A stretch of 64,000 bases of DNA from Rhodoferax sp. BLA1 (GCF_013416775.1 NZ_SZVI01000013.1:806001-870000); one strand, 5' to 3'. Positions 1 to 11,568 are shown, numbered from the stretch's first letter. Notes: generated by a model from the sequence alone, not told the origin. Numbers and translations are program-made.

Positions 1-1614
1 AACTTCCATGGCTTTGTGAATCTCGTGGTTCACAAAAATGGCATCTTTGAAAAAGTCCCCAAACAACATCGGAGCAATGGTGTAGTAGCCAATGATCAAA
101 GAGGGGATGGCCAGCAAAATCAAAGGAATCGTGACAACCCAGGGTGACTCCTTAGGATGGTGGTGCGTGTCATGACCATGGCCGTGATCGTCAGCAGCGT
201 GGTCGTGGCCATGGTGGACATCCGGGTTCTGGTCAAAACGTTCTTTGCCATGGAACACCAGAAAATACAGCCTGAAGGAATAAAACGCGGTCACGAAGAC
301 ACCCGCCAGCACCGCAAAATAGGCAAACCCGGAGGCTGGCAAACTGCTGGCGTGCACCGCCATGATGATTTCATCCTTGGAGTAAAACCCCGAGAAAAAT
401 GGTGTACCAATCAAGGCCAGTGAACCAATCAGGGAGGTGATCCAGGTGATGGGCATGTACTTGCGCACCCCTCCCATCCAGCGGATGTCCTGGTTATGGT
501 GCAGACCCATGATCACCGAGCCTGCGGCCAGGAACAACAAGGCTTTGAAAAATGCGTGGGTCATCAAATGAAACACAGCAACCGAGTAGGCGGAAGCACC
601 CAGCGCAACCGTCATATATCCCAACTGGGACAGCGTGGAATAGGCCACCACTCGCTTGATGTCATTCTGAATGATGCCCAAAAAGCCCATGAACAAAGCC
701 GTGATGGCGCCGATAACCATGATGAAGTTGAGTGCAGCCTCACTCAGTTCAAACAACGGAGACATACGGGCCACCATGAAAATCCCGGCGGTGACCATCG
801 TGGCGGCATGGATCAGCGCCGAAATGGGTGTTGGGCCTTCCATGGAATCTGGCAACCAGACGTGTAAAGGGAACTGTGCCGACTTGCCCATGGCGCCAAT
901 GAACAGGCAAATGCAAATCACCGTGACCAGCATCCAATCTGTTCCTGGCAAGGTCAGGGTTGCCAACTCGTCAGCTTTCGCAAAGGCCTCGGCGTAACTC
1001 AAGGTACCAGCATAAGCGGCAATCAGACTGATACCCAGGATGAACCCGAAGTCTCCCACCCGGTTCACCAAAAACGCTTTCATGTTGGCAAAAATCGCTG
1101 TTGGTTTGTTGTACCAAAAACCAATCAGCAGGTAAGACACCAGACCCACCGCCTCCCAACCGAAAAACAGCTGCAGCATGTTGTTGCTCATCACCAGCAT
1201 CAACATGGAAAAGGTAAACAGCGAGATGTAAGAAAAGAAACGGTTGTAACCCTCGTCTTCTTCCATATACCCAATGGTGTAGATGTGCACCATCAAAGAG
1301 ACAAAAGTCACCACACACATCATCATGGCAGTGAGACCATCGACCAGGAAGCCAATCTCCATCTTCAGGCCACCGACCACCATCCAGGTGTAGAGGGTTT
1401 CATTAAAACGTGCGCCCTCCAAGGCCACACTTTTAAGCGTGACGGCAGACAGGATGAAAGACAGCAACACACCGAGGATGGCCACGGAATGCGAAGCCCG
1501 GCGTCCCATGCTGTTGCCACCAAACTTGGTCCCCAGCACACCGGCCATCAGGGCACCCACCAACGGCGCCAGGGGAACGGCCGCCAACATGGGGGCGGAT
1601 AGGGTTTGACTCAT
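1..1614 (-). CDS. nuoL: NADH-quinone oxidoreductase subunit L, 3' end cut by window
   Basis: This is the proton-pumping antiporter-like membrane subunit of respiratory complex I. The ATG at 1614 begins MSQTLSAPMLAAVPLAP and the frame stays open for 538 codons to base 1, so the C-terminal part lies outside the window. Multiple hydrophobic segments are visible, together with the antiporter signature around GKSAQFPLHVWLPDSMEGPT and a later stretch containing THAFFKALLF, both typical of NuoL/MrpA proteins. A His-rich cytoplasmic or periplasmic loop (HHGHDHAADDHGHGHD) lies near the end of the visible part; it is a variable loop and need not bind metal. The gene follows nuoK by 6 bases in the nuo operon. 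Confidence 0.97.
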   Translation of the reverse strand, partial: MSQTLSAPMLAAVPLAPLVGALMAGVLGTKFGGNSMGRRASHSVAILGVLLSFILSAVTLKSVALEGARFNETLYTWMVVGGLKMEIGFLVDGLTAMMMCVVTFVSLMVHIYTIGYMEEDEGYNRFFSYISLFTFSMLMLVMSNNMLQLFFGWEAVGLVSYLLIGFWYNKPTAIFANMKAFLVNRVGDFGFILGISLIAAYAGTLSYAEAFAKADELATLTLPGTDWMLVTVICICLFIGAMGKSAQFPLHVWLPDSMEGPTPISALIHAATMVTAGIFMVARMSPLFELSEAALNFIMVIGAITALFMGFLGIIQNDIKRVVAYSTLSQLGYMTVALGASAYSVAVFHLMTHAFFKALLFLAAGSVIMGLHHNQDIRWMGGVRKYMPITWITSLIGSLALIGTPFFSGFYSKDEIIMAVHASSLPASGFAYFAVLAGVFVTAFYSFRLYFLVFHGKERFDQNPDVHHGHDHAADDHGHGHDTHHHPKESPWVVTIPLILLAIPSLIIGYYTIAPMLFGDFFKDAIFVNHEIHKAMEV

Positions 1615-1620
1615 TTCCTG

Positions 1621-1929
1621 TTACCCCTTCAACGAATCAAGTTCGTCCACATTGATGTTGGATTTGTTCCGGAACAGCACCACCAGAATGGCCAAACCAA
1701 TAGCAGATTCGGCGGCAGCAACTGTCAGAATGAAAAACACAAAAATCTGTCCATGCAGATCACCCAGATAGTGCGAGAAGGCGATGAAGTTGGTGTTGAC
1801 AGCCAGCAACATCAACTCAACGGCCATCAGCAAAACGATCAGGTTCTTGCGGTTCAAAAAGATGCCAATGACCGAGAGCGCAAACAGAACAGCGCCCAGC
1901 GTCAAGAAGTGGCCCAAGGTCAACGTCAT
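1621..1929 (-). CDS. nuoK: NADH-quinone oxidoreductase subunit K
   Basis: A 102-residue membrane subunit of complex I with three predicted helices, homologous to MrpC. It is the usual length for NuoK (about 100). The conserved acidic residues in the second helix region ([10 protein letters not shown]) that take part in proton transfer are present. The start ATG overlaps the nuoJ stop as ATGA and has GGAG eight bases upstream, so the start is well supported and translational coupling is likely. Confidence 0.97.
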   Translation of the reverse strand: MTLTLGHFLTLGAVLFALSVIGIFLNRKNLIVLLMAVELMLLAVNTNFIAFSHYLGDLHGQIFVFFILTVAAAESAIGLAILVVLFRNKSNINVDELDSLKG

Positions 1930-2585
1930 GCTTTGTTCTCCACAGATGGTGCTTCGACCGCATCAACAGGCAAGGCGGGCTGGGTAGCCGCCATCTTCAC
2001 CACGGTCATCCGGTCCTTGGCCCGAACCCGAACTTGCGCGGCCGGGTCAATGGCTTTGCTGTCTTTGCGCTGTCGCAAGGTCAGTGCAACCGCCGCAATC
2101 ATGCCAACCAGCAAAATGGCGGTTGCGACTTCGAGCGGATAGATGTATTGGGTGTAAAGCAGCTTACCCAGTTGCTTGCTGTTAGACAGCTCAGCACCGG
2201 CACTGGCCACCACACTTGCGGCCGTCGGCGCATCGGCGACCTGAAAACCACCCAACAATACCGCTGACATTTCGACGACGATCAAGATACCCAACACAGC
2301 CGCCAGCGGGAAATGCTTCCAGAAACCTTTACGCATTTCCTCCGTGTTGACATCCAGCATCATCACCACAAACAAAAACAAGACCATTACCGCCCCGACA
2401 TAAACCAGTACCAAGGTCAGCGACAAAAACTCAGCCTTGAGCAACATCCAGATCATTGAGGCTTGGAAAAAAGTGAGCACCAAGTACAAAACAGCATGTA
2501 CCGGGTTACGTGTGGTGATGACCCGAAAGGCAGCAGCCAGCAAGATGGCAGAAAACAGGTAAAACAGACCAGTCGTGACACTCAT
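1926..2585 (-). CDS. nuoJ: NADH-quinone oxidoreductase subunit J
   Basis: A 219-residue complex I membrane subunit with about five hydrophobic segments in the first 170 residues, followed by a charged tail of about 45 residues. That tail is longer than in enterobacterial NuoJ (about 184 residues) but common in Burkholderiales. The motif [18 protein letters not shown] stretch after the first helix and [18 protein letters not shown] are characteristic of the family. It lies between nuoI and nuoK in the operon. No catalytic cofactor is carried; the role is structural and in proton translocation. Confidence 0.96.
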   Translation of the reverse strand: MSVTTGLFYLFSAILLAAAFRVITTRNPVHAVLYLVLTFFQASMIWMLLKAEFLSLTLVLVYVGAVMVLFLFVVMMLDVNTEEMRKGFWKHFPLAAVLGILIVVEMSAVLLGGFQVADAPTAASVVASAGAELSNSKQLGKLLYTQYIYPLEVATAILLVGMIAAVALTLRQRKDSKAIDPAAQVRVRAKDRMTVVKMAATQPALPVDAVEAPSVENKA

Positions 2586-2610
2586 GATTCGGTTTCTTTC
2601 TTACGACGGA

Positions 2611-3144
2611 TCAACGGTATTTGGCATCAGCCAATTTACTGGCGGCAATTTCGGGCTCATAACGGTCACCCACGGCCAGCAGCATCTCCTTGGTGAAGTA
2701 CAAGTCCCCCCGCTCCTCCCCGTGGTACTCCAAAATATTCGTTTCCACAATGGAATCCACCGGGCAGCTTTCTTCGCAAAAGCCACAAAAAATGCACTTG
2801 GTCAAATCAATGTCGTAACGTGTTGTGCGACGGGAACCATCTGCTCGCTCTTCGGATTCAATCGTGATCGCCATAGCGGGGCAAACCGCCTCACACAGCT
2901 TGCAAGCGATACAACGCTCCTCACCCGTCTCATAACGGCGCAAGGCATGCAGGCCACGAAAACGCGGTGACAAAGGCGTTTTTTCTTCTGGGTATTCCAG
3001 TGTGATTTTGCTTTTAAAAGCGTATTTACCCGTAAGCCGCATGCCTTTGAAAAGCTCGGTCAAAAAGAAACTCGAGAGAAAGTCCGATAAAAAAAAGGCA
3101 TTCACGGACGAACTTTTACTGGTACTCAAAGTAGGGGTTGACAT
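2611..3144 (-). CDS. nuoI: NADH-quinone oxidoreductase subunit I
   Basis: The peripheral-arm subunit carrying iron-sulfur clusters N6a and N6b, which pass electrons towards NuoB. Two 4Fe-4S ferredoxin motifs are visible: C78, C81, C84, C88 ([12 protein letters not shown]) and C117, C120, C123, C127 ([12 protein letters not shown]). At 177 residues it is slightly longer than the common 163, because of a Ser-rich N-terminal extension of about 13 residues. That extension leaves a small doubt about the start. The gene is downstream of nuoH by 12 bases. Confidence 0.96.
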   Translation of the reverse strand: MSTPTLSTSKSSSVNAFFLSDFLSSFFLTELFKGMRLTGKYAFKSKITLEYPEEKTPLSPRFRGLHALRRYETGEERCIACKLCEAVCPAMAITIESEERADGSRRTTRYDIDLTKCIFCGFCEESCPVDSIVETNILEYHGEERGDLYFTKEMLLAVGDRYEPEIAASKLADAKYR

Positions 3145-3156
3145 AAGCGACTCACA

Positions 3157-4233
3157 TTACTTCCAAATGTTCCATGGGGTCTGCATCCAGACACCAATCA
3201 CCACCAGCCACACCAAAGTCACCGGAATAAACACCTTCCAGCCCAAGCGCATGATCTGGTCATAACGAAAGCGCGGGAAAGTGACGCGCACCCAGATAAA
3301 TACTGTCATCACGGCAAAGGTCTTGAGCCCGAGCCAGATCCAGCCTGGAATCCAGCTCAAAGCTTCAATGGGCGGCAACCAACCGCCAAAAAACATGGTG
3401 ACGCTGAGGATGGAGATCAACCAAATGCTGGCGTACTCAGCCATCTGGAACATCGCCCACGACATGCCGGAGTACTCCACCATGTGCCCAGCCACAATTT
3501 CAGACTCCCCTTCAATCACGTCGAAAGGGGTGCGGTTGGTTTCAGCCAGACCGGATACGAAATAAACCACCACAATCGGCAGCAGAGGCAACCAGTTCCA
3601 AGACAGGAAATGCCATCCCATTTGGGAGAACTGCCCCTTGCTTTGACCCATGACGATGTCGGTCATATTCAAACTATTTGACACCATCAAGACGATCAGG
3701 AAGCAAAAACCCATGGCAATTTCATAACTCACCATTTGGGCCGAGGCACGCAATGCGCCCAGGAAGGCATATTTGGAGTTCGAAGACCATCCGGAAATGA
3801 TCACACCATACACTTCCAAAGATGCAATCGCCATCAGAAACAACAGACCCGCATTCAGGTTGGCAACCGCAATCTCCGGGCCAAATGGCACCACAGCCCA
3901 AGCCGTCAAAGCGGGAGCAACCGTCAGAACAGGTCCCAGATAAAAGAGAAACTTGTCCGAGGCAGCGGGCCTGACAATTTCCTTGGTCATCAGTTTTAAG
4001 GCATCGGCAATCGGCTGCAACAGGCCCCATGGACCGACACGATTGGGGCCAATCCGGATCTGCACCCAACCCAGCAACTTGCGCTCCCAGAGGGTGGCGT
4101 AAGTCACAGCACCCATCACAATCATCAAAACTGGGATGATTTTCATCAAAGCCCACACCATTGGCCAAACGATGTCCACCCACCAGGCAGCAGATACAAG
4201 ACCGAGGCCGCCAGAATAAATCTGATCAATCAT
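3157..4233 (-). CDS. nuoH: NADH-quinone oxidoreductase subunit H
   Basis: A 358-residue membrane subunit with about eight hydrophobic segments. It forms the quinone-site chamber with NuoB and NuoD. The family signatures [26 protein letters not shown] near residue 60 and an acidic loop with [20 protein letters not shown] near residue 230 are both clear. The start ATG overlaps the nuoG stop codon as ATGA, indicating translational coupling. Confidence 0.97.
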   Translation of the reverse strand: MIDQIYSGGLGLVSAAWWVDIVWPMVWALMKIIPVLMIVMGAVTYATLWERKLLGWVQIRIGPNRVGPWGLLQPIADALKLMTKEIVRPAASDKFLFYLGPVLTVAPALTAWAVVPFGPEIAVANLNAGLLFLMAIASLEVYGVIISGWSSNSKYAFLGALRASAQMVSYEIAMGFCFLIVLMVSNSLNMTDIVMGQSKGQFSQMGWHFLSWNWLPLLPIVVVYFVSGLAETNRTPFDVIEGESEIVAGHMVEYSGMSWAMFQMAEYASIWLISILSVTMFFGGWLPPIEALSWIPGWIWLGLKTFAVMTVFIWVRVTFPRFRYDQIMRLGWKVFIPVTLVWLVVIGVWMQTPWNIWK

Positions 4234-6383
4234 GCTGGTACCTCCTGGGTCTCAGCGAGTTTGGCATCTGCCGTACTTTGCAGAGCTGGAGCCCGGCGCA
4301 CGATGCCATCAAGTTGGTAAATGCTGGCCACACAGGGTTGCGTCATCCCAGAGCCAGACACTGCGGCCTGCGCATTCGCGTTGCCGAGACGCGCTGCAGG
4401 CACAAACGCAGCAACTACACCAGCAGCGTCGGCCAAGATCTGTTTCAAAACCTCCTGAGACGACTCTGCATCAAAGCCAGGCAGCTCCAGGATATTGGCC
4501 AACGCTCGGAACACTTTCCAGGCAGGGCGTGTCTCACCCAAGGGTTTAACCACCGCATGAAAACTCTGCGCCCGCCCTTCGGCGTTCACAAAGGTTCCGG
4601 AAGTTTCTGTAAATGGGGCAATTGGCAACAGCACATCACTGCAGTCCAGATTGGTCTTGAACGGACTCAATGTCACGACCATCTGACATTGGGCCAGAGC
4701 CGCCACTGCGGATTTCCCACCGGCACTGTCAAACTGCGGCTCGGTATTGAGCAACATGACGGCCTTCAGGCCTCCTGCCAGCATTTGACCGGCATGAAGC
4801 CCACCGGTCCCTGGCATAGCTCCCACAAACTGCGCACCAACGGTATTGGCTGCTTCGGTCAGGTACCCCACCGTCGCACCAGTGTTCTCTCCAATCCAGT
4901 TGGCCAAGGCCAACAACTCGCTGGCCTGGGGGTGATGTGCCGCCGCATTGCCCAACAAAACGGCTCGACGCTCGCCTCCGAGCAAGGAGAGCGCCACGGC
5001 GCGTGCCGCATCGGTCGCCTGACCACTCTGCGGTGCATGGATCTGCTTTTCAAGCGCCACAGCAGCCGCGATATCGGCCAGCGTCTGCACCCAGCCAGCG
5101 CTTGGAGCCGTGCATGTCGTGGCGACCGGCATACCCCAATCGACGGGGCTCGCTGTCACCACATGAACGGCACAACCCAGCTTGACGGCTTGGCGCACAC
5201 GCTGGGCAAACAATGGATGGTCCTTGCGCAGATTGGAGCCGATCACCAGAACACTTTGCAAAGTCGACAAGTTGACAATCGGCAATCCCAAGTAGCGAGC
5301 ACCAGGCTGACCCGTCTCGAACTGGGCATGACGAAGTCGGTAATCAATATTGTCACTGCCCAGACCACGCACCAAAGCGCCAGCGAGGTATAGTTCCTCA
5401 AGCGTACTGTGCGGGCTGACCAAGGCACCAATGGCATTGGCGCCATGGTCGGTCTGGATGCTCTTCAGCCCATGGGCAACATACTCCAGCGCGGTCTTCC
5501 AATCAACCTCATGCCATTGCCCGCCTTGTTTGATCATGGGGCTGGTCAGCCGGTCCGGACCGTTCAGTGCCTCGTAAGAAAAGCGGTCACGGTCAGCAAT
5601 CCAGCATTCGTTGATTGCTTCATTCTCCAGAGGCACCACCCGCAAGACCTTGTTGTTCTTGACCTGCACAATCAGATTGGCACCGGTGGAGTCATGCGGG
5701 CTGATGGATTTGCGACGCGACAACTCCCAGGTCCGCGCGCTGTAACGGAACGGTTTGCTGGTCAAGGCGCCGACAGGACAGATGTCGATCATGTTTCCCG
5801 ACAATTCGGAATCGATCGTCTTGCCACCAAAGGTTTCAATTTCGGCGTGTTCACCACGGTGTGACATCCCCAATTCCATGGCGCCGGCAATCTCCTGTCC
5901 AAAACGCACACAACGGGTGCAATGGATACAGCGCGCCATTTCCTGCATGGAGATCAAAGGGCCAACGTCCTTCACAGGCACGACCCGCTTTTCTTCTTCG
6001 TAACGGGAAGTGGTACCACCATACCCAACGGCCAGATCTTGCAGTTGGCACTCACCCCCTTGGTCACAAATGGGGCAATCCAGAGGGTGATTGATCAGCA
6101 AAAACTCCATTACCGACTGCTGCGCCTTGATGGCTTTGTCGGATTTGGTACGCACCACCATGCCTTGCGTCACCGAGGTGGCGCAGGCCGGCATGGGTTT
6201 GGGCATTTTTTCAATGTCGACCAGGCACATGCGGCAACTCGCCGCGATGCTGAGCTTCTTGTGGTAACAAAAGTGAGGGATGTAGGTCCCCACCTTTTCA
6301 GCAGCATGCATCACAGTGCTGCCCTGTTCAATGGCTACTTTTTGACCGTCGAGTTCAATTTCAATCATCTGGTGCTCACTCAA
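4230..6383 (-). CDS. nuoG: NADH-quinone oxidoreductase subunit G
   Basis: The 717-residue iron-sulfur chain subunit of the NADH-dehydrogenase arm. The N-terminal 2Fe-2S ferredoxin domain has a CRMCLVD motif near residue 50. It is followed by the His-Cys ligated cluster motif ([14 protein letters not shown], about residues 98-111), a 4Fe-4S pair around [13 protein letters not shown], and then a molybdopterin-oxidoreductase-like domain that has lost its cofactor function. The C-terminal third is Ala-rich and less conserved, as usual in Burkholderiales. It overlaps both neighbours (nuoF and nuoH) by ATGA junctions. Confidence 0.97.
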   Translation of the reverse strand: MSEHQMIEIELDGQKVAIEQGSTVMHAAEKVGTYIPHFCYHKKLSIAASCRMCLVDIEKMPKPMPACATSVTQGMVVRTKSDKAIKAQQSVMEFLLINHPLDCPICDQGGECQLQDLAVGYGGTTSRYEEEKRVVPVKDVGPLISMQEMARCIHCTRCVRFGQEIAGAMELGMSHRGEHAEIETFGGKTIDSELSGNMIDICPVGALTSKPFRYSARTWELSRRKSISPHDSTGANLIVQVKNNKVLRVVPLENEAINECWIADRDRFSYEALNGPDRLTSPMIKQGGQWHEVDWKTALEYVAHGLKSIQTDHGANAIGALVSPHSTLEELYLAGALVRGLGSDNIDYRLRHAQFETGQPGARYLGLPIVNLSTLQSVLVIGSNLRKDHPLFAQRVRQAVKLGCAVHVVTASPVDWGMPVATTCTAPSAGWVQTLADIAAAVALEKQIHAPQSGQATDAARAVALSLLGGERRAVLLGNAAAHHPQASELLALANWIGENTGATVGYLTEAANTVGAQFVGAMPGTGGLHAGQMLAGGLKAVMLLNTEPQFDSAGGKSAVAALAQCQMVVTLSPFKTNLDCSDVLLPIAPFTETSGTFVNAEGRAQSFHAVVKPLGETRPAWKVFRALANILELPGFDAESSQEVLKQILADAAGVVAAFVPAARLGNANAQAAVSGSGMTQPCVASIYQLDGIVRRAPALQSTADAKLAETQEVPA

Positions 6384-7732
6384 ACGTATGCGGGAACCAT
6401 GCAGGTTTTGTGTGCAATGTGGTATTCAAATTCAGGCATGTAATGCTTGAGCATGGCCCGCACCGGCATGGCTGCAGCGTCGCCCAGTGCACAAATCGTG
6501 CGCCCCTGAATGTCTTCTGCCACAGAATTCAACAGAGCCAGGTCTGCATCACGGCCAAAGCCATTTTCAATACGATCCACTACACGTGACATCCAGCCTG
6601 TGCCTTCCCGGCAAGGCGTGCACTGTCCACAAGACTCGTGCATGTAGAAATAGCTGAGTCGCTGCAAACTCTTGACCATGCAGCGTGAATCGTCCATCAC
6701 GATGACAGCACCCGAGCCCAGCATCGAGCCAGCCTTGGCGATGGAGTCGTAGTCCATCGTGCAGTCCATCATGATGTGGGCTGGCAACACCGGTGACGAC
6801 GACCCGCCTGGAATCACCGCCTTGAGTTTGCGCCCGGATCGCACACCACCAGCCAACTCCAGCAATGTGGCAAACGAGGTTCCCATGGGGACTTCATAGT
6901 TGCCTGGCAACTCCACGTCACCACTCACCGAGTAAATCTTGGTGCCACCATTGTTGGGCTTGCCAGATTCCAGATAAGCTTTGCCCCCGTTGCGAATGAT
7001 CCACGGCACAGCACCAAAGGTTTCGGTGTTGTTGATGGTGGTTGGCTTGCCGTACAGACCAAAACTGGCCGGGAACGGCGGCTTGAAGCGTGGCTGGCCT
7101 TTTTTGCCCTCCAGCGACTCCAGCAAACCCGTTTCTTCACCACAGATGTAAGCGCCGAATCCGTGCGCTGCATGCAACTGAAAACTGAAGCTGGTGCCGA
7201 GGATGTTGTTACCCAGCAGCCCGGCAGCCCGGGCCTCTTCCAACGCTTCTTCGAAGCGCCGGTAGGTATGAAAAATTTCGCCGTGAATGTAGTTGTATCC
7301 CACGGAAATACCCATGGCGTAGGCGGCAATGATCATGCCCTCAATCACGATATGCGGATTGAATTCCATGATGTCACGGTCTTTGCAGGTACCGGGCTCA
7401 CCTTCATCCGAGTTACACACCAGATACTTCTGACCCGGAAACTGACGCGGCATGAAACTCCACTTGAGTCCAGTCGGAAAACCGGCACCACCACGCCCAC
7501 GCAGACCGGACTCCTTGACCGTGGCAATCACCTGGTCTTGTGTCAAGCCAGCACCACCATCCAGCCCCAGCACCTGGCGCAAGGCTTGGTAACCACCACG
7601 CGCTTCGTAATCTTTCAGACGCCAGTTGGTGCCATTGAGATTGGCCAGAATTTGCGGGCTGATATGCCGGTTATGGAAGCAGGTTTGCACACCGGTTGAC
7701 TGGAACTGCGCCAGGAAGCTGTCAACACTCAT
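6380..7732 (-). CDS. nuoF: NADH-quinone oxidoreductase subunit F
   Basis: The NADH- and FMN-binding subunit, 450 residues. The FMN/NADH glycine-rich motif [10 protein letters not shown] lies at about 79-88, and the 4Fe-4S (N3) ligands are in [15 protein letters not shown] near residue 370. A short extra N-terminal segment of about 30 residues precedes the conserved core. Start and stop codons overlap nuoE and nuoG as ATGA, so the three genes of the NADH-input module are translationally coupled. Confidence 0.97.
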   Translation of the reverse strand: MSVDSFLAQFQSTGVQTCFHNRHISPQILANLNGTNWRLKDYEARGGYQALRQVLGLDGGAGLTQDQVIATVKESGLRGRGGAGFPTGLKWSFMPRQFPGQKYLVCNSDEGEPGTCKDRDIMEFNPHIVIEGMIIAAYAMGISVGYNYIHGEIFHTYRRFEEALEEARAAGLLGNNILGTSFSFQLHAAHGFGAYICGEETGLLESLEGKKGQPRFKPPFPASFGLYGKPTTINNTETFGAVPWIIRNGGKAYLESGKPNNGGTKIYSVSGDVELPGNYEVPMGTSFATLLELAGGVRSGRKLKAVIPGGSSSPVLPAHIMMDCTMDYDSIAKAGSMLGSGAVIVMDDSRCMVKSLQRLSYFYMHESCGQCTPCREGTGWMSRVVDRIENGFGRDADLALLNSVAEDIQGRTICALGDAAAMPVRAMLKHYMPEFEYHIAHKTCMVPAYV

Positions 7733-8220
7733 GACTTCACCTCCATTGAACGCAGACCGTCCACCAACTGGTCCAACTTGTCATCGGTCATGAAACTGCA
7801 CATGTTGGTGTCGTTGACCAGCATCACTGGCGCATCGGCGCAAGCGCCCAGACACTCACACTCTTGCAGCGTGAACAGCCCATCTGGTGTGGTCTGGTTG
7901 GCATCAATGCCAAGTTTTTCTTTCAAATGCGTTAAGGCGTGTGCACCATAGCGCAACTGGCATGGCAGGTTGGTGCAAACATTGAGCTTGTATTTGCCCA
8001 CCGCCTTTTGGTTGTACATGTTGTAGAAGCTGGTGACTTCATGCACGGCCATGGGCGCCATGCCCAGGTAGTCGGCCACCAGGCTCTCACTCTCAGGACT
8101 GACAAACCCTTGTTCCTGCTGGATGATTTGCAGGCAGGCCATGACAGCAGACTGACGCTGCTCGAAAGGATATTTGGCAACCTCTTTGGCAAAGGCTGCG
8201 AGAGACTTTTCTGAAATCAT
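7729..8220 (-). CDS. nuoE: NADH-quinone oxidoreductase subunit E
   Basis: A 163-residue thioredoxin-fold subunit that binds the 2Fe-2S cluster N1a. The four ligands are visible as C82 and C87 (CTNLPC) and C123 and C127 (ECLGAC). The length and the motif spacing match proteobacterial NuoE. It overlaps nuoD and nuoF by four bases at each end. Confidence 0.97.
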   Translation of the reverse strand: MISEKSLAAFAKEVAKYPFEQRQSAVMACLQIIQQEQGFVSPESESLVADYLGMAPMAVHEVTSFYNMYNQKAVGKYKLNVCTNLPCQLRYGAHALTHLKEKLGIDANQTTPDGLFTLQECECLGACADAPVMLVNDTNMCSFMTDDKLDQLVDGLRSMEVKS

Positions 8221-9470
8221 CGGTCAACTTCCCCAAACACAATGTCCATGGTGCCGATGATCGCCACCGCGTCAGCAATCATGTGGCCCTTGCCCATCTC
8301 GTTGAGGGCAGCCAGATGCACAAAGGCCGGCGGACGGATTTTCATGCGGTAAGGTTTGTTGGCACCGTCACTGACCATGTAGATACCAAACTCCCCCTTG
8401 GGGTGCTCGATGGCCGAGTAGGCCTCCCCTTCCGGGACGGCGAAACCCTCGGTGAACAGTTTGAAGTGGTGAATCAGGTCTTCCATGTTGGTTTTCATGG
8501 ATTCCCGATCGGGCGGTGCAATCTTGTGGTTGTCTGTGATGACCGGACCGGGGTTGACACGCAACCAGTCCACACATTGTTTGATGATGTGATTGGACTG
8601 TTTCATCTCTTCCATACGCACCAGATAGCGGTCGTAGGTATCTCCGGTTTTGCCCACCGGAATGTCGAAATCCAGCCGATCGTAGACCTCATAGGGCTGT
8701 TGTTTGCGCAAGTCCCAGGCAATGCCGGAGCCACGCAACATCGGGCCGGTAAACCCAAGATTCAAGGCCCGCTCTGGCGTCACAACGCCAATACCAACGG
8801 TGCGCTGCTTCCAGATCCGATTTTCCGTCAGCAGTGTGTGGTACTCACCCAGATACGTCGGAAAACGCTGGGTAAAGTCATCGATGAAATCCAGCAGACT
8901 GCCGCCCCGGTTGCGGTTGAGCGCCTGGGTAGATTTGGCACTGCGAATCTTGTTGGGCGCATGCTGCGGCATCGTATCGGGCAGATCACGGTAAACACCG
9001 CCCGGGCGGAAGTACGCGGCATGCATACGTGCGCCACTCACCGCCTCATACGCATCCAGCAAATCCTCACGTTCGCGGAAGGCATACAGCATGACCGTCA
9101 TGGCGCCGCAGTCGATGGCATGCGCGCCCACCCACAACAAATGGTTGAGCAAACGGGTGATTTCGGCAAACATCACCCGGATGTACTGGGCACGCAGCGG
9201 CACTTCCAGTCCCAACATCTTCTCGATGACCAAGCAGTAGGCCTGCTCGTTACACATCATGGACATGTAGTCCAGACGATCCATGTAGGGCAATGTCTGC
9301 AAAAACGTCTTGTTTTCTGCCAGCTTTTCGGTGGCGCGGTGCAGCAGACCGATATGGGGGTCGGCACGCTGGATCACCTCACCATCGAGTTCCAGCACCA
9401 GACGCAAAACGCCATGCGCTGCCGGGTGCTGAGGGCCAAAATTCAGGGTGTAGTTTTTAATGTCCGCCAT
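8217..9470 (-). CDS. nuoD: NADH-quinone oxidoreductase subunit D
   Basis: The 417-residue 49-kDa-type subunit, related to the large subunit of NiFe hydrogenases. It lines the quinone-reduction site with NuoB. The N-terminal [11 protein letters not shown] motif, with the quinone-site His, is at residues 10-20, and the C-terminal FGEVDR ending is conserved. NuoC and NuoD are separate genes here, as in most betaproteobacteria, with only three bases between them. Confidence 0.97.
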   Translation of the reverse strand: MADIKNYTLNFGPQHPAAHGVLRLVLELDGEVIQRADPHIGLLHRATEKLAENKTFLQTLPYMDRLDYMSMMCNEQAYCLVIEKMLGLEVPLRAQYIRVMFAEITRLLNHLLWVGAHAIDCGAMTVMLYAFREREDLLDAYEAVSGARMHAAYFRPGGVYRDLPDTMPQHAPNKIRSAKSTQALNRNRGGSLLDFIDDFTQRFPTYLGEYHTLLTENRIWKQRTVGIGVVTPERALNLGFTGPMLRGSGIAWDLRKQQPYEVYDRLDFDIPVGKTGDTYDRYLVRMEEMKQSNHIIKQCVDWLRVNPGPVITDNHKIAPPDRESMKTNMEDLIHHFKLFTEGFAVPEGEAYSAIEHPKGEFGIYMVSDGANKPYRMKIRPPAFVHLAALNEMGKGHMIADAVAIIGTMDIVFGEVDR

Positions 9471-9473
9471 AAC

Positions 9474-10091
9474 TTACTGCGCCTGCGGCAGGCCTCCATA
9501 GTTCTCTTCGCGGATGATGCGCGGCGTGATCTCGCGCGGCTCAATCGTCACAGGCTGATACACCACACGCCGCTGCTCGGCGTCATAACGCATCTCAACA
9601 TGCCCGGACAAGGGAAAATCCTTGCGGAATGGATGTCCGATAAAACCGTAATCCGTCAAGATCCGCCGAAGATCGTCATGACCTTCAAACACTATGCCAT
9701 AGAGGTCAAAAGCCTCGCGCTCGAACCAGTTGGCTGCACTCCAGACATCACACACCGAACGGATCACCGGCGCATCATCGTCGCTGGCGAATACCTTGAG
9801 TCGAACCCGCTGGTTCAAGCTCACCGACAACAGATGCAAGACCACACAAAACCGCAGCCCGGTCTGCGGCTCATCCCTGTAGGTTGAATAGTCCACACCA
9901 CACAAATCAATCAGCTGCTCAAATTGGCAGGCAGGGTGATCACGCAGCGTATTGGCCACCTGATGGTAGTCAGCCGCCTTCACCACCAAGGTCAACTCAC
10001 CCCATTTGACGATGCTGCTCTGAACCAGCGCACCCAAAGCCTCTCCAACCTGCGCCTGGAGCGTCTGAAGATTTACCGCATATACCGTCAT
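9474..10091 (-). CDS. nuoC: NADH-quinone oxidoreductase subunit C
   Basis: The 30-kDa-type connecting subunit of complex I, 205 residues from the ATG at 10091 ([12 protein letters not shown]). Reading further upstream in frame to 10232 would overlap nuoB and give a basic, unconserved extension, so the shorter start is preferred. The family signature around [27 protein letters not shown] is present at about residues 123-147, followed by [19 protein letters not shown]. Confidence 0.95.
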   Translation of the reverse strand: MTVYAVNLQTLQAQVGEALGALVQSSIVKWGELTLVVKAADYHQVANTLRDHPACQFEQLIDLCGVDYSTYRDEPQTGLRFCVVLHLLSVSLNQRVRLKVFASDDDAPVIRSVCDVWSAANWFEREAFDLYGIVFEGHDDLRRILTDYGFIGHPFRKDFPLSGHVEMRYDAEQRRVVYQPVTIEPREITPRIIREENYGGLPQAQ

Positions 10092-10101
10092 GACTATCCC
10101 T

Positions 10102-10581
10102 TTACGTGCGCGCGATCGTTTGGGTGCGCCGGATTTTGCTCTGCAACTGGATGATGCCGTACACCAGTGCTTCCGCCGTCGGCGGGCAGCCCGGCACATA
10201 GATATCGACCGGCACAATACGATCACAACCACGCACCACCGAATAACTGTAGTGGTAATAACCGCCTCCGTTGGCGCACGAGCCCATACTGATCACCCAG
10301 CGCGGCTCGGCCATCTGGTCATACACCTTGCGAAAAGCTGGCGCCATCTTGTTGGTCAAGGTGCCCGCCACAATGATCAAGTCAGACTGACGCGGACTGG
10401 GCCGAAACACCTCCGCACCAAAGCGACTGATGTCGTACCGAGCGGCGGCTGCATGCATCATTTCGACCGCACAACAAGCCAGACCAAAGGTCATTGGCCA
10501 GACCGAACCCGTCTTGGCCCAGTTGACGACGCTGTCATACGTCGTCGTGACAAACCCCTCTTTGAGAACACCTTCAATCAT
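10102..10581 (-). CDS. nuoB: NADH-quinone oxidoreductase subunit B
   Basis: The subunit that binds cluster N2, the last electron carrier before ubiquinone; 159 residues from the ATG at 10581 ([16 protein letters not shown]). The adjacent-cysteine motif [11 protein letters not shown] and the further ligands in [12 protein letters not shown] and [11 protein letters not shown] are all present. The earlier in-frame start at 10632 lies inside nuoA and is rejected. Confidence 0.96.
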   Translation of the reverse strand: MIEGVLKEGFVTTTYDSVVNWAKTGSVWPMTFGLACCAVEMMHAAAARYDISRFGAEVFRPSPRQSDLIIVAGTLTNKMAPAFRKVYDQMAEPRWVISMGSCANGGGYYHYSYSVVRGCDRIVPVDIYVPGCPPTAEALVYGIIQLQSKIRRTQTIART

Positions 10582-10585
10582 TGAC

Positions 10586-10948
10586 TTACTCCCAATCCAG
10601 GGCGCCTTTAAGCCACATGTACACAAAGCCAATCGTCAGAATGGTCACAATTTCCAAACCGACCATGAAGCCATACAGACCCAATTCCCTGAGCGTGACC
10701 GCCCATGGAAACAGGAGCGCCGTTTCCAGATCAAACAGGATAAAGAGAATGGCAATCAGGTAATAACGGACGTCAAAGGTCATTCGGGCGTCACCGAATG
10801 CCTCAAAGCCGCATTCATAAGGGGAATTTTTGGCCGCATCGGGTCGATTGGGACCCAAAACGTAGCCAATCACCTGAGGGAGTACCCCGATGGCGATACC
10901 CAGCAGGATAAACAAGAGTACCGGGAGGTACTGACCGAGGTTCATCAT
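10586..10948 (-). CDS. nuoA: NADH-quinone oxidoreductase subunit A
   Basis: A 119-120 residue membrane subunit, first gene of the nuo cluster. Three hydrophobic segments and the conserved motif [28 protein letters not shown] loop near residue 45 are visible; the Cys in ECG is the family landmark. Two ATG codons are adjacent (10948 and 10945), and family alignments begin with MNL, so either may be used. No strong Shine-Dalgarno is seen. tRNA-Leu and secG lie upstream on the same strand. Confidence 0.95.
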   Translation of the reverse strand: MMNLGQYLPVLLFILLGIAIGVLPQVIGYVLGPNRPDAAKNSPYECGFEAFGDARMTFDVRYYLIAILFILFDLETALLFPWAVTLRELGLYGFMVGLEIVTILTIGFVYMWLKGALDWE

Positions 10949-11004
10949 AAGGAATTGTCTGCTTGTGTCTCCAGCACATTTGCATGTGCTCAGAGTTGTT
11001 TATC

Positions 11005-11089
11005 TGGTGCCGTCGGCGAGACTCGAACTCGCACAGCTGTCGCCACTACCACCTCAAGATAGCGTGTCTACCAATTCCACCACGACGGC
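11005..11089 (-). tRNA. tRNA-Leu (GAG), CCA encoded
   Basis: On the minus strand the acceptor arm GCCGTCG pairs with CGACGGC, followed by discriminator A and an encoded CCA (plus-strand TGG at 11005-11007). The anticodon stem CTATC/GGTAG encloses the loop TTGAGGT, giving anticodon GAG. A long variable arm and the TTCGAGTCT T-arm fit a class II leucine tRNA. It lies between secG and nuoA on the same strand, an arrangement common in betaproteobacteria. Confidence 0.95.
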
Positions 11090-11098
11090 AATTTAGAT

Positions 11099-11142
11099 CT
11101 TCTAAAAGACACAAACCTTGATGTTTGTTAAGTCTGTAGAAG
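11099..11142 (-). other. Long imperfect hairpin between secG and tRNA-Leu
   Basis: Three successive paired blocks are visible: CTTCT (11099-11103) with AGAAG (11138-11142), AGAC (11107-11110) with GTCT (11132-11135), and ACAAAC (11111-11116) with GTTTGT (11123-11128), closing a six-base loop. There is no T-run, so it is not a classical terminator. Its place just upstream of the tRNA 5' end suggests a processing or attenuation structure; this is inference. Confidence 0.5.
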
Positions 11143-11214
11143 CAAGCGGGAGTTTACCCTGAAATCCTCGTTCTCCTGGGGTAAGAGTATATTTCGAAAG
11201 TCAATTACTTCGAC

Positions 11215-11568
11215 TTACTTCGATGGAATTTGTGCTGCACCAGATGCCGGAACGGCCGGGATTGCCGCTGCGGGCGCTGGCGCAACCAGGGCTGCATTTT
11301 CAAGAACACTGCCAGAGCTGGCAGCCGGGCGAGCCGACCCAAAATACGCCAGTCCCAAGGTGCTGATAAAAAACACCGTGGCTAACACGGCGGTGGTGCG
11401 CGACAGGAAATTGGCGCTGCCACTGGCCCCAAACAGGCTACCTGAGCCACCGCTGCCAAACGCTGCGCCCATGTCAGCACCCTTGCCATGCTGCACCAGA
11501 ATCAAACCCACCATCACCAGCGCAGACAGCATCTGCACCGCCAGCAAAATCGTCAACAAAACATTCAT
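11215..11568 (-). CDS. secG: Preprotein translocase subunit SecG
   Basis: A 117-residue membrane subunit of the SecYEG translocon. Two hydrophobic segments (about residues 3-23 and 53-73) flank the conserved Gly-rich loop [20 protein letters not shown], which is diagnostic for SecG. The C-terminal 40 residues are Ala/Pro-rich, as in related Burkholderiales. It lies between tpiA and tRNA-Leu. Confidence 0.95.
   Translation of the reverse strand: MNVLLTILLAVQMLSALVMVGLILVQHGKGADMGAAFGSGGSGSLFGASGSANFLSRTTAVLATVFFISTLGLAYFGSARPAASSGSVLENAALVAPAPAAAIPAVPASGAAQIPSK

Noticed and set aside
8283..9887. A 534-codon rightward frame over nuoD and nuoC
   Set aside because: Antisense to two conserved complex I genes; the translation is His/Gln/Val-rich without family signatures.
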